Source: Fallopia convolvulus
Lineage: Eukaryota; Streptophyta; Magnoliopsida; Caryophyllales; Polygonaceae
Direction of reading: 5' to 3'
NCBI GenBank assembly: GCA_964016875.1
Contig: OZ024736.1
Location: forward strand, 41,014,707-41,078,706
Length of the DNA: 64,000 nt
Both the position numbers and the translations under genes were made by a program. The notes below the pieces were generated by a model that saw only the letters and a program-made list of their open reading frames with translations, was not told the DNA's origin and searched no databases. This document shows, piece by piece, positions 33,536-45,082 of this stretch. Position 1 is the stretch's first letter; each line of letters starts with the position of its first letter.

Positions 33536-35697
33536 CATGGCTTGATGACTGAAAACACAGCTCTGTAAGCCGTCCAATATGTGTTAATTTTCTGATTTCT
33601 TGGGGGATGATGTAACGGCTTTCAATGTTCAAACTCTGCACTTTTATTCTTTCTGGATGATACAGTTGGATCTCCATGGAATGAAGTCCGCAATTTTGAC
33701 ACTCATTATCACAATGTTTGAATCCTTGTGGGAGTTTATACTAGCATACTAGAGACTCTAGAAGAGAAGAGAGCCTCTTTCGAGTCTTTTCCCTTTTTAA
33801 CTTAATGACTTAGTTTGATCATCAATACTTGAATTTGAGATTGCAAAGGAATGACGTTTTTTCTCATAATTCCAAAATCTAATGATGATTGCTCCTAGTT
33901 GGGCAAATGATTAATTTTAGGGAAATTCCGGTTGGTACCCTCGAGTTTTTGGCTTTTCCGAGTGGTTCCCAGAAAAAAAACTTATTCCGAGTGGTACCCC
34001 TGAACTTTTGCAAAAGTCCGACTAGTGCCCTTACTTGTAAATTTTCGTTAGTTTATAACTAAATTAGCATGTTTTCTAATGAAAAAAATATATTTTTGTA
34101 TTTAATTAAATTAAAACAAAATATTAGTTTAATAACAATTAAAAAAATCATATAAAATATTAAATTAAAAAATATTTTATATATATTTTTCAAGTAGATT
34201 GTATGTTGTATAATTTAAAACTTTTTAGTTAAAAAAATATTACAATATTTACATTAAAATAAAAACTATTATATAAAACCTACATGACAAATTTTAGTTA
34301 TGTAATATATTTATTTTAAATTTATGGGTGGTTACTAGTAGATACAATCATGGGAGGCACACGCAGAGCTGAGCAAGCACTTTACTAGTTGAATGGAAAG
34401 ATCTTTTCCAGATGATATGATGAATTTTTTGGCAGTGCTGTCTGCTGTATATCAAATGATAGGTAATATCTGATACTGTTTTCTCTTTTCTGATGATAAC
34501 TACTGTTTTTGTTGTTGCTGACTTGCTATGGTATTTTCTCATCCAATTTTAGTGGTGGGATTTGGAACAAACATCTTAATCTGGGTGGAATTCCCACTTG
34601 TTCCATTAGAATCTGTTAATGCCCACTTATCTGGTTTGTTTGAGAGTGAATGAGCAGTCATAAACTGTTGGTCCATCAGCCAGCAGACAGATCAAATTGT
34701 TAATCAACTTTCTTTTTGTTTAATTATGTCATCACCCCAGTTGATCAATTTTTATTCACAATTGTAGTTATGTTTTACTGTTTCTGTATTTCATATGTAG
34801 CCATTTTTAGACGTCTCTATGTGTTCTGTATGCTTGCCCTTCAGAGGAAAGCCAAAGGTTGATTACCTTGCTACCTAATTTTTAGTTTTTGTACTTTGAA
34901 TTTGACTTACACAAGAAATTCAAGAAGCATGTGTCGTCTGCTTGTCTATTTTACCATTGATGAAAAGATGGGAAAAAGTTTTGTACTAATTTCTCTAACA
35001 ACAATGTAAAAAGAACTTAAAAAACCCAATTATATAAGTTAGTTTTTAAGTGCTGAAAAGGACGAAGTCCACACGTTTGGTACCATTTTCCTCCAAGATT
35101 ATGGTCCGGTAATAACTTACTTGAATCATGCATCTTCTCTAGCCTGATAAGCAAAATTTGGAGATGATTATTTAGTATAACAAACTTTCTGGTCTCTTAA
35201 GCTTTCTTTCCTATTATCAATATACTTATCCAGTCTGAAAGATATTGCTAACTTTTGTGTATACTGCAAGTATGCAATTCTCCCATGACCTTTTCCAAAG
35301 TGCCTTATCTGTTTCTCAGTTTCTTGCACTTTCACGCGTTTTTAACTCTTGGATAAGTATAATTTGAAACTGAAAGGGAAATCATCAATCTGTTTCGTGG
35401 TGGCCTAGTTTTAAAGTTCACCTTCCTCATCAAGATTGATCAGATCAGATGCACCATACATGCAAATAATGGGTACTTTTTTGCAGGGACCAAAGCGTTT
35501 CTCCATAACAAGTACTATGCAATTCCATATTGTACGTGAAACTCTCTTTTCGGTACTACCCTGTGATTTGATTAATTTGGTTATTATATAGCTCACTTAG
35601 CAAACAACACTCCACTTGCATAATGCCTTGCAATTTTCAGCTCATAATTCCAACCAAAGTTTTTAGCCAATTACTATATGTAAGTTAGTCCTAGAAC
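33536..35697. other. Intergenic DNA downstream of BMS1
   Basis: The first ~200 bp should hold the BMS1 3' untranslated region. At 33940-34060 there are three spaced words of the form GAGTGGTNCCC with intervening CTTTT, which looks like one end of a DNA transposon; I found no partner end. The rest shows no gene. Confidence 0.45.
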
Positions 35698-35706
35698 CCT
35701 AGAATT

Positions 35707-35978
35707 TAGACATGGCTCATCGGACCCATGAACTAGAACTAACCTTGGGCCAGTTCCCCGGTTCCGGTTCTGTCCGGTTCTAAGGGCAGTTCTGGAAATA
35801 TTATAAAAAATGCATACAAAAAAAGAAGAAAACCGTGGTCGTTGACATTCTGCCTTAAAACCGTGACCAAGTTAAAAAAATAGCCGTTAGCTGATGGAAT
35901 CGGTGGTTCCTGGAGTGGGGAACCGACTAGTTCAGGAACGACGGTTCTCCGATTCCGCCGGAACCGAACCCATGTCTA
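35707..35978. mobile_element. hAT-like MITE (~272 bp)
   Basis: Short terminal inverted repeats TAGACATGG...CCATGTCTA enclose a GC-richer interior with repeated GGTTCCGGTTC words. The flanking direct repeat CCTAGAA (35698-35704 and 35979-35985) is 7 of the 8 bp expected for hAT; the eighth position differs. There is no coding capacity. Confidence 0.7.
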
Positions 35979-35985
35979 CCTAGAA

Positions 35986-38900
35986 ACACCGAATTAAGCC
36001 AGCTTTCTACCAATCGAATTTTCAGTGTTATCAGATTTTTTTTAAAACCATGGTAAACCTGTTTACGCATGAATTGCACTTTGATCAAATAAACGTTTCT
36101 GTTCAAATAATGTGGCCAGATTATTTGTATGATTAACAGTTGTTGATCATTGTCTGTTATGTCATATCTAATCTCAATTATGGAGTTGTCATCTTTTCAA
36201 ATTGTAACACTGTGAAGGTCAAACATTTAAAGGCACTCTCTTTATTCAATCCTATCGAAAGAGAAGACACACTTGTCCATTCTAAAAGTACATTAAAAAA
36301 AAGAAAAAGAAAATATGCAGCTTTTGCAGAAGCAAAAAAAATTCCATATAGTGGGTCATCATCATCAACCTTATTCATCATTTATCTTACAAAAACTTAA
36401 AATCTAAACCAATAGCCCATAGTTGCCTAGTTAGTGCTGCTTTTCTAGCATAATACTGAATCACAATTAGCTTAATTAATCACCAGTGATTGGTTATCTG
36501 TCAATTCTTAGATCAATAGCATTGCCCTTCAAAGGGTGAAAAGCAGAAAAGTGAATGCTTTTAGTTTTTTGTTGTGTTTTGCTCATATACAAGCTTATTA
36601 GTTCTATATATATGCGCAACTCGTAGATGACTAGCCTTGAAAAGGCCTTTTCATGTGAAGTTTCTTCAAGCTTGAATTGATAATGAATCTTTTTGACCAG
36701 ATCATATTTTTTGCTTTCAAGGGATGAGATTGAATCTCTCATTTACGTTTGCAGACGATTTGAGCTTCAATAATTTTAGCCGGTTCGTTTTCTCTTTCGG
36801 TCTCAATCGAAAGAGAACGTTTGTGATGGACGGCTGTTGATCGTGCTTGGTCTATCGATTGATCTCTTTATGTCTTTTGGATTAACAAAGGGTATATGCA
36901 AAAACTTGAAGGGAGAAAGAACTCTTTTTGAATGAAAAATGATGGTTACTTTTGGGTTGGACCAAATATGATTTGTTTTTTTTGCGTAAGGGTTACAATA
37001 CTTGTGGTTAATTTATTGCATTATTATGATAGTTTATAATGTCCATTTGTTGCTGTTGTGAAGAATGCTTTATTGTCTGATATTGAGAGTTGAATTTACA
37101 TAGACCAAACATCTGTGAGATCAGATGGGTCAGTGTCCATGAGAAAGTTTGTGAAAAAGAAGGGATGATCTTTTTTTTTTTTTTTTTAATTTCTTCTTTC
37201 TTTATTGTTGATAATTTCTTCATTTTATTTCTTGATCACACGAATGCAGCTTGTCAATCAAGGGCTCTGTAGAGAAAGAAAAAAAGTAGGTTGTGTCACA
37301 AATTTATTTGATTTTAGGCATCCTCCTGGTACTTGAAAATTCTAGATTTTGTCTCCAATAAAATTCTAGATTTTGAAAATTCTAAATTTATTTGATTTTG
37401 TCACAAATTCTAGATTTTGGTTCAATATCATTTGCAATTTCATGCACTAAATGCATGAAATTAGGCTAGTTAACCTATTCAGGAATCACAATTTCATATG
37501 GTGGATTGATGTCTTCTAGCTTGAACATGTCAAATCCAAACACGGCATAAATCCATAGGGCAAATCAAGTTGCAAGGGAAAAGATTTCAACTTTACAGCA
37601 CAGATTAAATTAACTCATAAAAAATAATGAAGAATACAATCAAACCCCATGAGTGTTTGTGCAATGAAATGAATGGATCTCTGCCTCATATTTTTAAGTC
37701 TTGGCTAAGATATGTTAGATATGGGGACAAGAACAAAACAGGACATGAGAAAATTGATGAGAAAGAAAAGATTGAGAGGCCTCTTTAGCAGACATTGCCA
37801 TTATCTCTCCGCCGTGGCAACCACCACATCAACCACCACTACGCTGCCGTACTTGTGCCACTGAATCCACTACCCAGGTGAAAAAATAAATCTTTACTGA
37901 TGCGCTTTTCCCCTTAAGAGATGTCGGTAAAAATTTAATCTTTTTTTTGTTTTATATGGTTCAGCTTTTATGTATAATCATCAAGTTCAAATTAACTGAC
38001 GGTTAAAGAAGTGATGGGTTATAATAAATTAACTACTTATTGATTTGTTCCTTAGATATAAAAACAAGATTTAAACTTCTCTATTCCTAATAGTTTTCGA
38101 ACTCTTGTAACGTTATTAAATCTTCTCAACTCTGTTCCCAAGCAAACAAGCTCAACTAACACTATAAACTAAACCTTACACCTCGAGATCGACTCAGTTC
38201 CCTATTGATTGGGAACACCTTCCTTGCCGTCGTCGAGATCGAACACTCGTCACATGTGACTTCTCTTGGATCTTTGTTCTTTCTCATTTTACTTTAGGGT
38301 TCTTGATTTTTTTGTTTGAAGAGAAGAAATTTTTGAATCACTATTCACTTCTATTTATAACCACTCTTGCCTCGATGTCTAATGGGTAAAATTTGAAATA
38401 CACTTGCACACTATGTCGCATATGTCTCCGCTTTGTTTGTTTTGGACTGGTTTGTGAGTTCCCTTGGACATGAAACAATTGGCACTTGAGTTCCTTTAAT
38501 GAGAACGTTTACGTATATTAATATGGTTTTTTTGGCCCGTAATTTTCTTGCAATACTTGAATAAAAAAACATTAGTTTTGAATAGTGGTTGTCATTATAA
38601 AAACTGACGGAGGAAGTCACTATTCCAGTATTTTAAAATGTGAGTTCCCAAATTCCAACTGCCTTAAGATTATAGGGTTTTGCCTAATTTGAGCAAGCAC
38701 GACTTGCATTTCAAACTCTGCAAATGGCCAAATGGGAGGAGCAAATGATGGTTGATGATTGCATGGCTTTCAATTATTCAATTCTCTAATACTCGATCGC
38801 CTCTTTTTTAGGAGTTTGTTGGTTTATTATTGGAGGATGATTAAACCCGGTCCCCATTTGCTCAATTAGTTTTTTTTCTTTATTTTAAAAAAAATGTTTG

Positions 38901-39350
38901 TGTGTGGATTTAGGTGCTCCACTTGATATGGGCTACTGGCCTTGCATTTTTTGTTGTCGGCTTGATTTATATTTTCCTCTTCCAAAAATCAGTATGTTAA
39001 TTCGTATCTCACCCTAGTATAATACGGAGTAATTAATATATCAATATTTTTTTTTGGTTGAATAATATATCAATATATTATCTATAATCTATCTATCTAT
39101 TAGTAATAATTAAAATAATAGTAATTTCTGCCACCACGTTGTTTCACATTATCTTTATATTAAAAAATATTTAAAATAATTAATTAGATTATAAAATACA
39201 ACATATTAATAAAAATAATTGTGCAAAAAATTATTCCTAAATAAATAAAAAGATAAAATAATTGTAAAACATACATATGTTTTTCTTTTATCTATTTATG
39301 TAAAATATTTTTTATAAATCAAATTTTGATAAAAAAATTAAAAAAATTAC
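35986..39350. other. Long intergenic segment without recognisable genes
   Basis: AT-rich DNA. A small local repeat of AATTCTAGATTTTG occurs at 37335-37430. Around 38040-38230 there is a weak, diverged resemblance to the repeat at 44540-44780, which suggests an old LTR piece. A CA-rich stretch at 37795-37880 is locally GC-richer, but I find no supported exon. Confidence 0.4.
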
Positions 39351-39510
39351 TGTTACGGGAGAGACGGGCCCAATTATCAAGACTAGCATACAAGCCCACA
39401 GGGTTCCATCCCAAAACCAATTGGTGATCGAAGGAGTGGCCCATGACCTTATATACTAGCTTGTTTCACTCCCAACTTCCCATGTGGGATTCACAATTGA
39501 ACCCCCAACA
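39351..39510 (-). repeat. TRIM 3' LTR
   Basis: 160 bp, with TG...CA ends on the minus strand. It is diverged from its partner by several substitutions and a few small indels (for example CACATGGG shared, but TGATCGAAGGAG versus TAATAGGAG). Confidence 0.85.
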
Positions 39511-39597
39511 ATCTACCCCCTCACTTGTGAATCCATCACAAGTCCGAACGGCGGACCCTCCCGGTCCCTAAGCCGAACCATCGGCTTTGATACCACT

Positions 39598-39760
39598 TGT
39601 TACGGGGGAGACGGGCCCAATTGCCAAGCCTAGTATAAAAACCCATAAGGTTCCATCCCAAAACCAATTGATAATAGGAGTGGTCTATATATATGACGTT
39701 ATATACTAGCTTGGTTTCACTTCCAACTTCCCATGTGGGATTCACAATTGAACCCCAACA
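39598..39760 (-). repeat. TRIM 5' LTR
   Basis: 163 bp. It lies beside the primer binding site at 39583-39595, which fixes it as the 5' LTR on the minus strand. It contains a TATATATA stretch near 39690 as a possible promoter. Confidence 0.85.
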
Positions 39761-40002
39761 ATTAACAGATTGATAATTACTTGCTTAAATTATATTTTGA
39801 TAAAAATTTATATTTTTTAATTAGTCTTTTTTGTCTATATAAATAATGACACTAGATATAATACTGTTTTAGCATTAAAGATTTTTGAAAAACTTGAACT
39901 TTGATTTAAAATGTTGATTATTTAGATTATATTTTTTTTTTATATATTTATGTAAAATATCTTTAAAAAATATGATTTTGATGTAAGAAGTGATATGTTT
40001 AC

Positions 40003-40233
40003 AGAGTTTGGTTCAAATGAAACAAACTCTTATCCTAAAACGTGAAACGAATGCACTTTTCCTAGTTAGTAGCGCATTTTTCATACAAAAGTGCATTGAA
40101 AAATACAAAAAGTGCACTACGAAAAAGTGCACTACAAAAAGTATGAAAAGTGCACTATTAACTAAAAAAATGCATTCGTTTCAGGATAAGAGTTCGTTTC
40201 AAGATAAGAGTTTGTTTCATTTGAACCAAACTC
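40003..40233. mobile_element. MITE with ~50-bp TIRs and 9-bp target duplication
   Basis: The ends GAGTTTGGTTCAAATGAAAC and their reverse complement form a long inverted repeat of about 50 bp with small changes. A perfect TATGTTTAC flanks both sides (39994-40002 and 40234-40242). The interior repeats AAAGTGCACTA several times. A 9-bp duplication fits a Mutator-like origin. Confidence 0.82.
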
Positions 40234-40599
40234 TATGTTTACATTATATTTTATTTATCATCCTTTTTTTATTATTTATGTAAATTTTAATAAAAATATT
40301 TAATAAAATTTTTATCGAAATTATATTATGTAAAAAATATTTTGTATAATAGGTAAAAATGACTAAGATAATGTAAAATTTTATATTTTTTAAAGTTCAT
40401 TTTTTTAAAAATTGATTTTTGCAAAAAAAATATTATTTTTTTATTTAAATTTTGATCTTAATATAAATTTGTATTACCCGTTTGTATATGAATTATATGG
40501 AAATGTTGCAAAGGGGTACGGTCGTCATTGGAATGATGTCTTGCTCCCCAAGACGAAAAGGACATATGTTTCATTTTAAAAAAAAGTCATTATTATAAG

Positions 40600-42038
40600 A
40601 GGAAAGCGATTGAGCTAGGTCAAGTAGCTCTCTGATCCGAATGAACAATACTCTCTATAAGGAAGCAAACAATCGAGAGAGAAAGAGTGAGAGCCAAGTG
40701 GCGAGCACTTTTATGTCGTTGTAAAAGCACTTTCAAAGAAATCTCCTTACTTCCAAACCTAAATATAGTGGAAGCAAGGGTTGAACCAACAAGGGCTCAG
40801 ATTACTTGTGTTTAAATAATATTACTAAGTAAAAGGGTTTTTTATGATTTCAAGCTATCAATCTAAGTAAATAAAAATAAGCAAGTAAAATAATTGAAAT
40901 TTCAAATAGAGGAAAAACGTCCAACTAGTTTCGTATCCATTGCATACATGATTTTTGATCCTTGATTGTTTTTAATTCAATTTCCCTTGACTAATCTATT
41001 GTGAATTCATGAAATTCAAGCTTAATGTGGTTATCAATATACACCTTCTTTAATAACCTTTTAATCAATTAACCTAGAAAATCTTCTATGTCAAATTGAT
41101 CATGCAAATAAGTTCAAAGCATTCAATAGAAGCATAGTTCATGAATTCCACCGTCTATTCGTGAAGTTTTGTGATTGAATTCTCCTCCTTTGATTAATCT
41201 TATTCTATCGTCTATAAGTTGAATCAAAGGATTCATCCATGAATAACCAAATTCCATCGTCTATTTAGGTGATCAATCTAGAAATAGAATAGGTGATCAA
41301 CCTAGAAATAGAAATAGAATAGGTGATCAATCTATTATAATCCTAAGCGAATTTAATCAATCAAGCATGGAGAAGTTCAATCTAGTCAAGGAAAATTGAA
41401 ATAATTCAAATCCCACAAACAATCATGCATGCAATTTCAACTAACTAGATGAACATGAGAAAATTAGCTAGAATATGCATTAAAGAAGAATTAAACTTAC
41501 AAGAGTTCAATTTCTCTTCAATATTGTAAACTAGGGTTTTTCTCCCAAGAGTTCTCTCCAATTCAAAATAACGTAAAAACAAAGCAATAGCATAGCATAT
41601 GTCTCCAAAAAAACCCTAAAAGAGTATTTATATGATATCCAAAAACATCCAAAAATACGAATAAAGTCGGCCCAAAGATAACACGGAGGCCCGAGTCAGC
41701 GTCGGATAAATGCGCCGAAGCGCGGTCAAAGGCACCCGGAGCGCGGTCACGCTCCACTCCCTCCTGTCCTCGCCCCGGCCGTAGTAGCTCCATCCCTTCA
41801 GCGCTGGCAAAATCCTCCGAGCACGGCTAGGCTTCCTCTTGATTTATGATCTTCTCTTTGGTTCTTTACTTCAATACTCTCTACGCACTCCTAGGTCCGG
41901 TCCTTAGCCTCACATCAACCATGCTTCACCTTCCAACCTGCAATATAGCACAGAAACGCGTAGATTCCGAACTAAATCGAAATAAAACTTAAACTACAAC
42001 TTAAAGCGAAACTCTAACTAGAAATGCATAAAATGGGA

Positions 42039-42040
<2 letters not shown>
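40600..42040. repeat. Probable old LTR-type repeat, unclassified
   Basis: The layout from about 40700 resembles that of the solo LTR at 21635-22785: a short leader, a GCAAGGGTTGAACCAACAAGGG block, long AT-rich tracts, and a GC-richer stretch near 41680-41830 shortly before the end. Clean termini are not visible, and the right end runs into an (AT)n tract. The call rests on resemblance only. Confidence 0.35.

Positions 42041-42042
<2 letters not shown>

Positions 42043-42073
<31 letters not shown>
42043..42073. repeat. (AT)n microsatellite, left
   Basis: About 15 uninterrupted AT units abut the left end of the 2.3-kb element. Confidence 0.9.
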
Positions 42074-42076
<3 letters not shown>

Positions 42077-44388
42077 GGAGGTTCTAGTAGAAAGCTAATT
42101 GTGGTAGAAAGTGAGGGTGAATTTGAGGCGTTGGATTGAAGTAAATTGATGGTGAGATTTGAAAATGCAAAATAGTTAATATAGGGTACCTATTACTAGA
42201 TTAGATGTCACTTGCCAAAAAGAAATTCATATCCCTTAAAAATAGCAAACAAACCATTTAAAAAATTAAAAAAGGAAAAAATTAATATTGGACAAATCAA
42301 ATAATGCACAAATCTCGTATGAATATTAATATTCTCTCTCCTATTTAAATTCAAAACAAATCATATTTTTAATATTGATTTTATCCTATTTTTAAAACTA
42401 ATTGGTGTTGACGTAATTTTGTATCTCTATTCTCGAAGCATACCAGATGATCGAATATCAACGTGATGAATAATGAATATACATTCTCGTAGACCGTCGA
42501 GTGAATATCAATGTGATAAACAATGAATATGTACTTGTGTTACGATGAATATGATTAAAATAAATAGTTGTATAATATCGACATAATTATTTTATCTTCA
42601 TTATCAGATGCTGCCAAATGAATACCAACGTAATAAACAATGAATATCTATATTCATTATAGTGAATATGGTCATTAGTAATTATATAATCTCATTATAA
42701 TTTCGACAACCATATCAACTTCAATGAATATTGCTATATAAAATTATGAATATCAATTTACATTGTAATACATACATAAGTTGAATCAAAAAGCTACACA
42801 AATATAAGTATTTAATGATAAGAATATCATTACATAATACAATGAATATGATCACCTCGTTACATGAATATCACTAGGTAATGTGGTGAATATCACTAGG
42901 TAATGTGGTGAATATGACCTCTCATTTTACATGACTATACTAGCTAATATATTGAATATGACTACCTAGTTACATGAATATCACTGGCTAATACGGTGAA
43001 TATGATCACCCAAGTACAAATCTCACAAATAAAAATGAAAAATTTATGATTATTTATTGCCCTTATGTAGACCTCATCTTCCTTCGATATTTTCCGATCA
43101 TTTGCTACCTTCAAATAAAAACAAATAGAGTAGATAAATATTCATAACAATACATAAAATCCCTCAAAAAAATAATACATATTATTTTTTGGCCAAGAAA
43201 GCCATATTTCAATTACATGAATACTACTAACTAATTTTGTGAATATCTCTTAATATTCCAATGAATATCACTTTAAAAAATGACGAATATTCAATCCGGT
43301 GATCCAACAAATATAACAAGAGAGATCAATCAATATCAATGAATCAAATTAGGGCTTCGATTACATATCGAAATCACATGCCTGTTCAATGAGAAACGAT
43401 ATCCTAAGCATTAAAATTATCGTCACACAATTAAACTAACAAAATATCAAATATGAAAAATAGTACAAAAAATATTGAAGATTTCTGATTATCTATTAGA
43501 AGTTTAGAACCATAATTAAGATATGTCAAACAATGAATATCAAACATTCGTATTAGATAATATTATCAATGAATAAAAGTAAAGCCAAAAACCAAGAACT
43601 ATATACTAGCCGATAGAATTAAAACAAACACATTTATATTTATATTGGGCAATGATTAAAAAATCTCCAAGAGAAATTATAGCACCAATATATGCTATTA
43701 TGTCATATTTGGCCCAATATGTACGTTCGCATCATTCAATTTTATCTAATGATCTCGTGCCTTCAATATTATCGTCTTTTAAGTGCTTAAAACCAATGGA
43801 ACAATAGATCATGGACATAATTTAGTAATGGTATATAAAATAAACCAATCAAAGAAATCAATTTACATCATTATTATGCGCACAACCTGCTAGAATAATA
43901 GATAGAAGATCGAGAAATACCGATATATATGGTAGTGCTCTAATTGAACAGAGAATAAATAAAAATAATTTAAACCTTCGTTCGACAATTCAATTAGGCT
44001 TACAATGTTTGGTGTTAATGGAGTTGGAAACTAATGTGCAAAGCCGACAATTTGACCTCGATTTCGTATTCAAATCGATGCGTCGGAATCTCCAGATGTG
44101 GGTTTTGGAAGAAGACGATAGAGAGAGAGAGAGAGGGGTAAAAACAGAAAATTATAATCCCGTGAAATCTGTTTAATGACTTTAATAGAATGATATTGGG
44201 ATTTTTTCACTGAAACCGTAAAAAGAAAAAAAAACGAAAATCATTAATAAAATTCTAATACCCTAAAACGCGTGTACAGTGTTAACATGTACATAATAAT
44301 CTCAAATCTGAAACGTTAAAAATTAACGATCTAATGGTTTATAATTACACTCATTTTTTACTCTAAGAGCCTTTCTACCAGATTCTAA

Positions 44389-44390
<2 letters not shown>
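42074..44390. mobile_element. 2.3-kb element between (AT)n tracts, with GAATAT-rich interior
   Basis: The left end reads AGGGGGAGGTTCTAGTAGAAAGC and the right end, reverse-complemented, AGAATCTGGTAGAAAGGCT, an imperfect terminal inverted repeat. Both ends touch (AT)n microsatellites. The interior from about 42430 to 43320 repeats TGAATAT(C/G) dozens of times at irregular spacing. Near 43960-44120 there is GC-richer DNA with a GA-run that looks like a captured 5' leader. No intact reading frame exists. Elements that sit in TA repeats are known in plants (Micron-like MITEs, Helitrons prefer AT), but I cannot assign it. Confidence 0.55.

Positions 44391-44468
<78 letters not shown>
44391..44468. 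repeat. (AT)n microsatellite, right
   Basis: About 38 AT units without visible interruption, at the right edge of the preceding element. Confidence 0.93.
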
Positions 44469-44470
<2 letters not shown>

Positions 44471-44499
44471 TCTATCACCAAGCCAAGTACAACACAAGA

Positions 44500-44780
44500 G
44501 AAGTCAACAATCCAAAGGAGGAAGTATCAAATCCAATCGATGGGGACTACGTGAAGATCCACATTGACTTGGAATAGTGTTCCTGTGCTAAAGAGAACTG
44601 CATAGGGAACGAGTAGGGTTTGAGTACTAGTTTAATTGTGTTTAGTAGACCTAGGAACAAGATAACTTGAATCGATAGTATTGTACGAATTCGGTGATTG
44701 CAAACAATAGAGAAGTTCGTCTTTATATCTTGTAACTGGAATCTGTCAAATTAATATAGTACTTGTTTAAAATCATCCAA
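44500..44780 (+). repeat. Dispersed LTR-like repeat, copy A
   Basis: Matches the reverse complement of about 50920-51139. Shared words include AATTGTGTT(T/C)AGTAGAC, TAGGAACAAGATA and GGTGATTGCAAACAAT. Probably part of an old copia-type LTR or leader. No reading frame is supported. Confidence 0.65.
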
Positions 44781-45031
44781 GAGAGATAAAAGTTTACTCA
44801 TTTAACTAGTTGGGTGAAGTGAGGTTCTCTTATAACAAAACTTGTCTACCTACTGCTTTAGTTCTTTACATTCTTTTTTATTATTGCGTTGCATAAGGGA
44901 ACTATTAGTGAAACAATTTTCGACTTGTTTAGCTAACTCCGATCTTTGACCCTACAATTTTCAATTATATTTTTACCCGTTCACTCGCCAATCATAGATG
45001 ATGAATATTTTTGGCTCAAAAGAAATTATAA

Positions 45032-45082
45032 TCACGCATTTTCATGTTTTGACCTTATTATTTTTGTCCAAAACATGAAAAT
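45032..45082. other. Strong hairpin-forming inverted repeat
   Basis: CGCATTTTCATGTTTTG at about 45034-45050 is followed, after a short T-rich loop, by CAAAACATGAAAATGTG. The arms are about 17-20 bp with one mismatch. It may be a tiny MITE or a decayed transposon tip. Confidence 0.6.

Larger units (their letters stand above)
39351..39760 (-). mobile_element. Complete TRIM (terminal-repeat retrotransposon in miniature)
   Basis: Two direct ~160-bp LTRs (39351-39510 and 39598-39760) flank only 87 bp. On the minus strand each LTR begins TGTTGGGG and ends CCCGTAACA. Next to the 5' LTR, on the minus strand, is TGGTATCAAAGCC (plus 39583-39595), a one-mismatch primer binding site for initiator tRNA-Met. 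Next to the 3' LTR is a purine tract GTGAGGGGGTAG (plus 39513-39524). Flanks are ATTAC and ATTAA, a target duplication with one mismatch. All features of a TRIM are present with no coding capacity. Confidence 0.88.

Noticed and set aside
33940..34060. Transposon end with GAGTGGTNCCC words
   Set aside because: No inverted partner or target duplication was found within the next kilobases, so I do not call an element.
37795..37880. GC-richer stretch as an exon
   Set aside because: No flanking splice sites or conserved peptide could be recognised in any frame.
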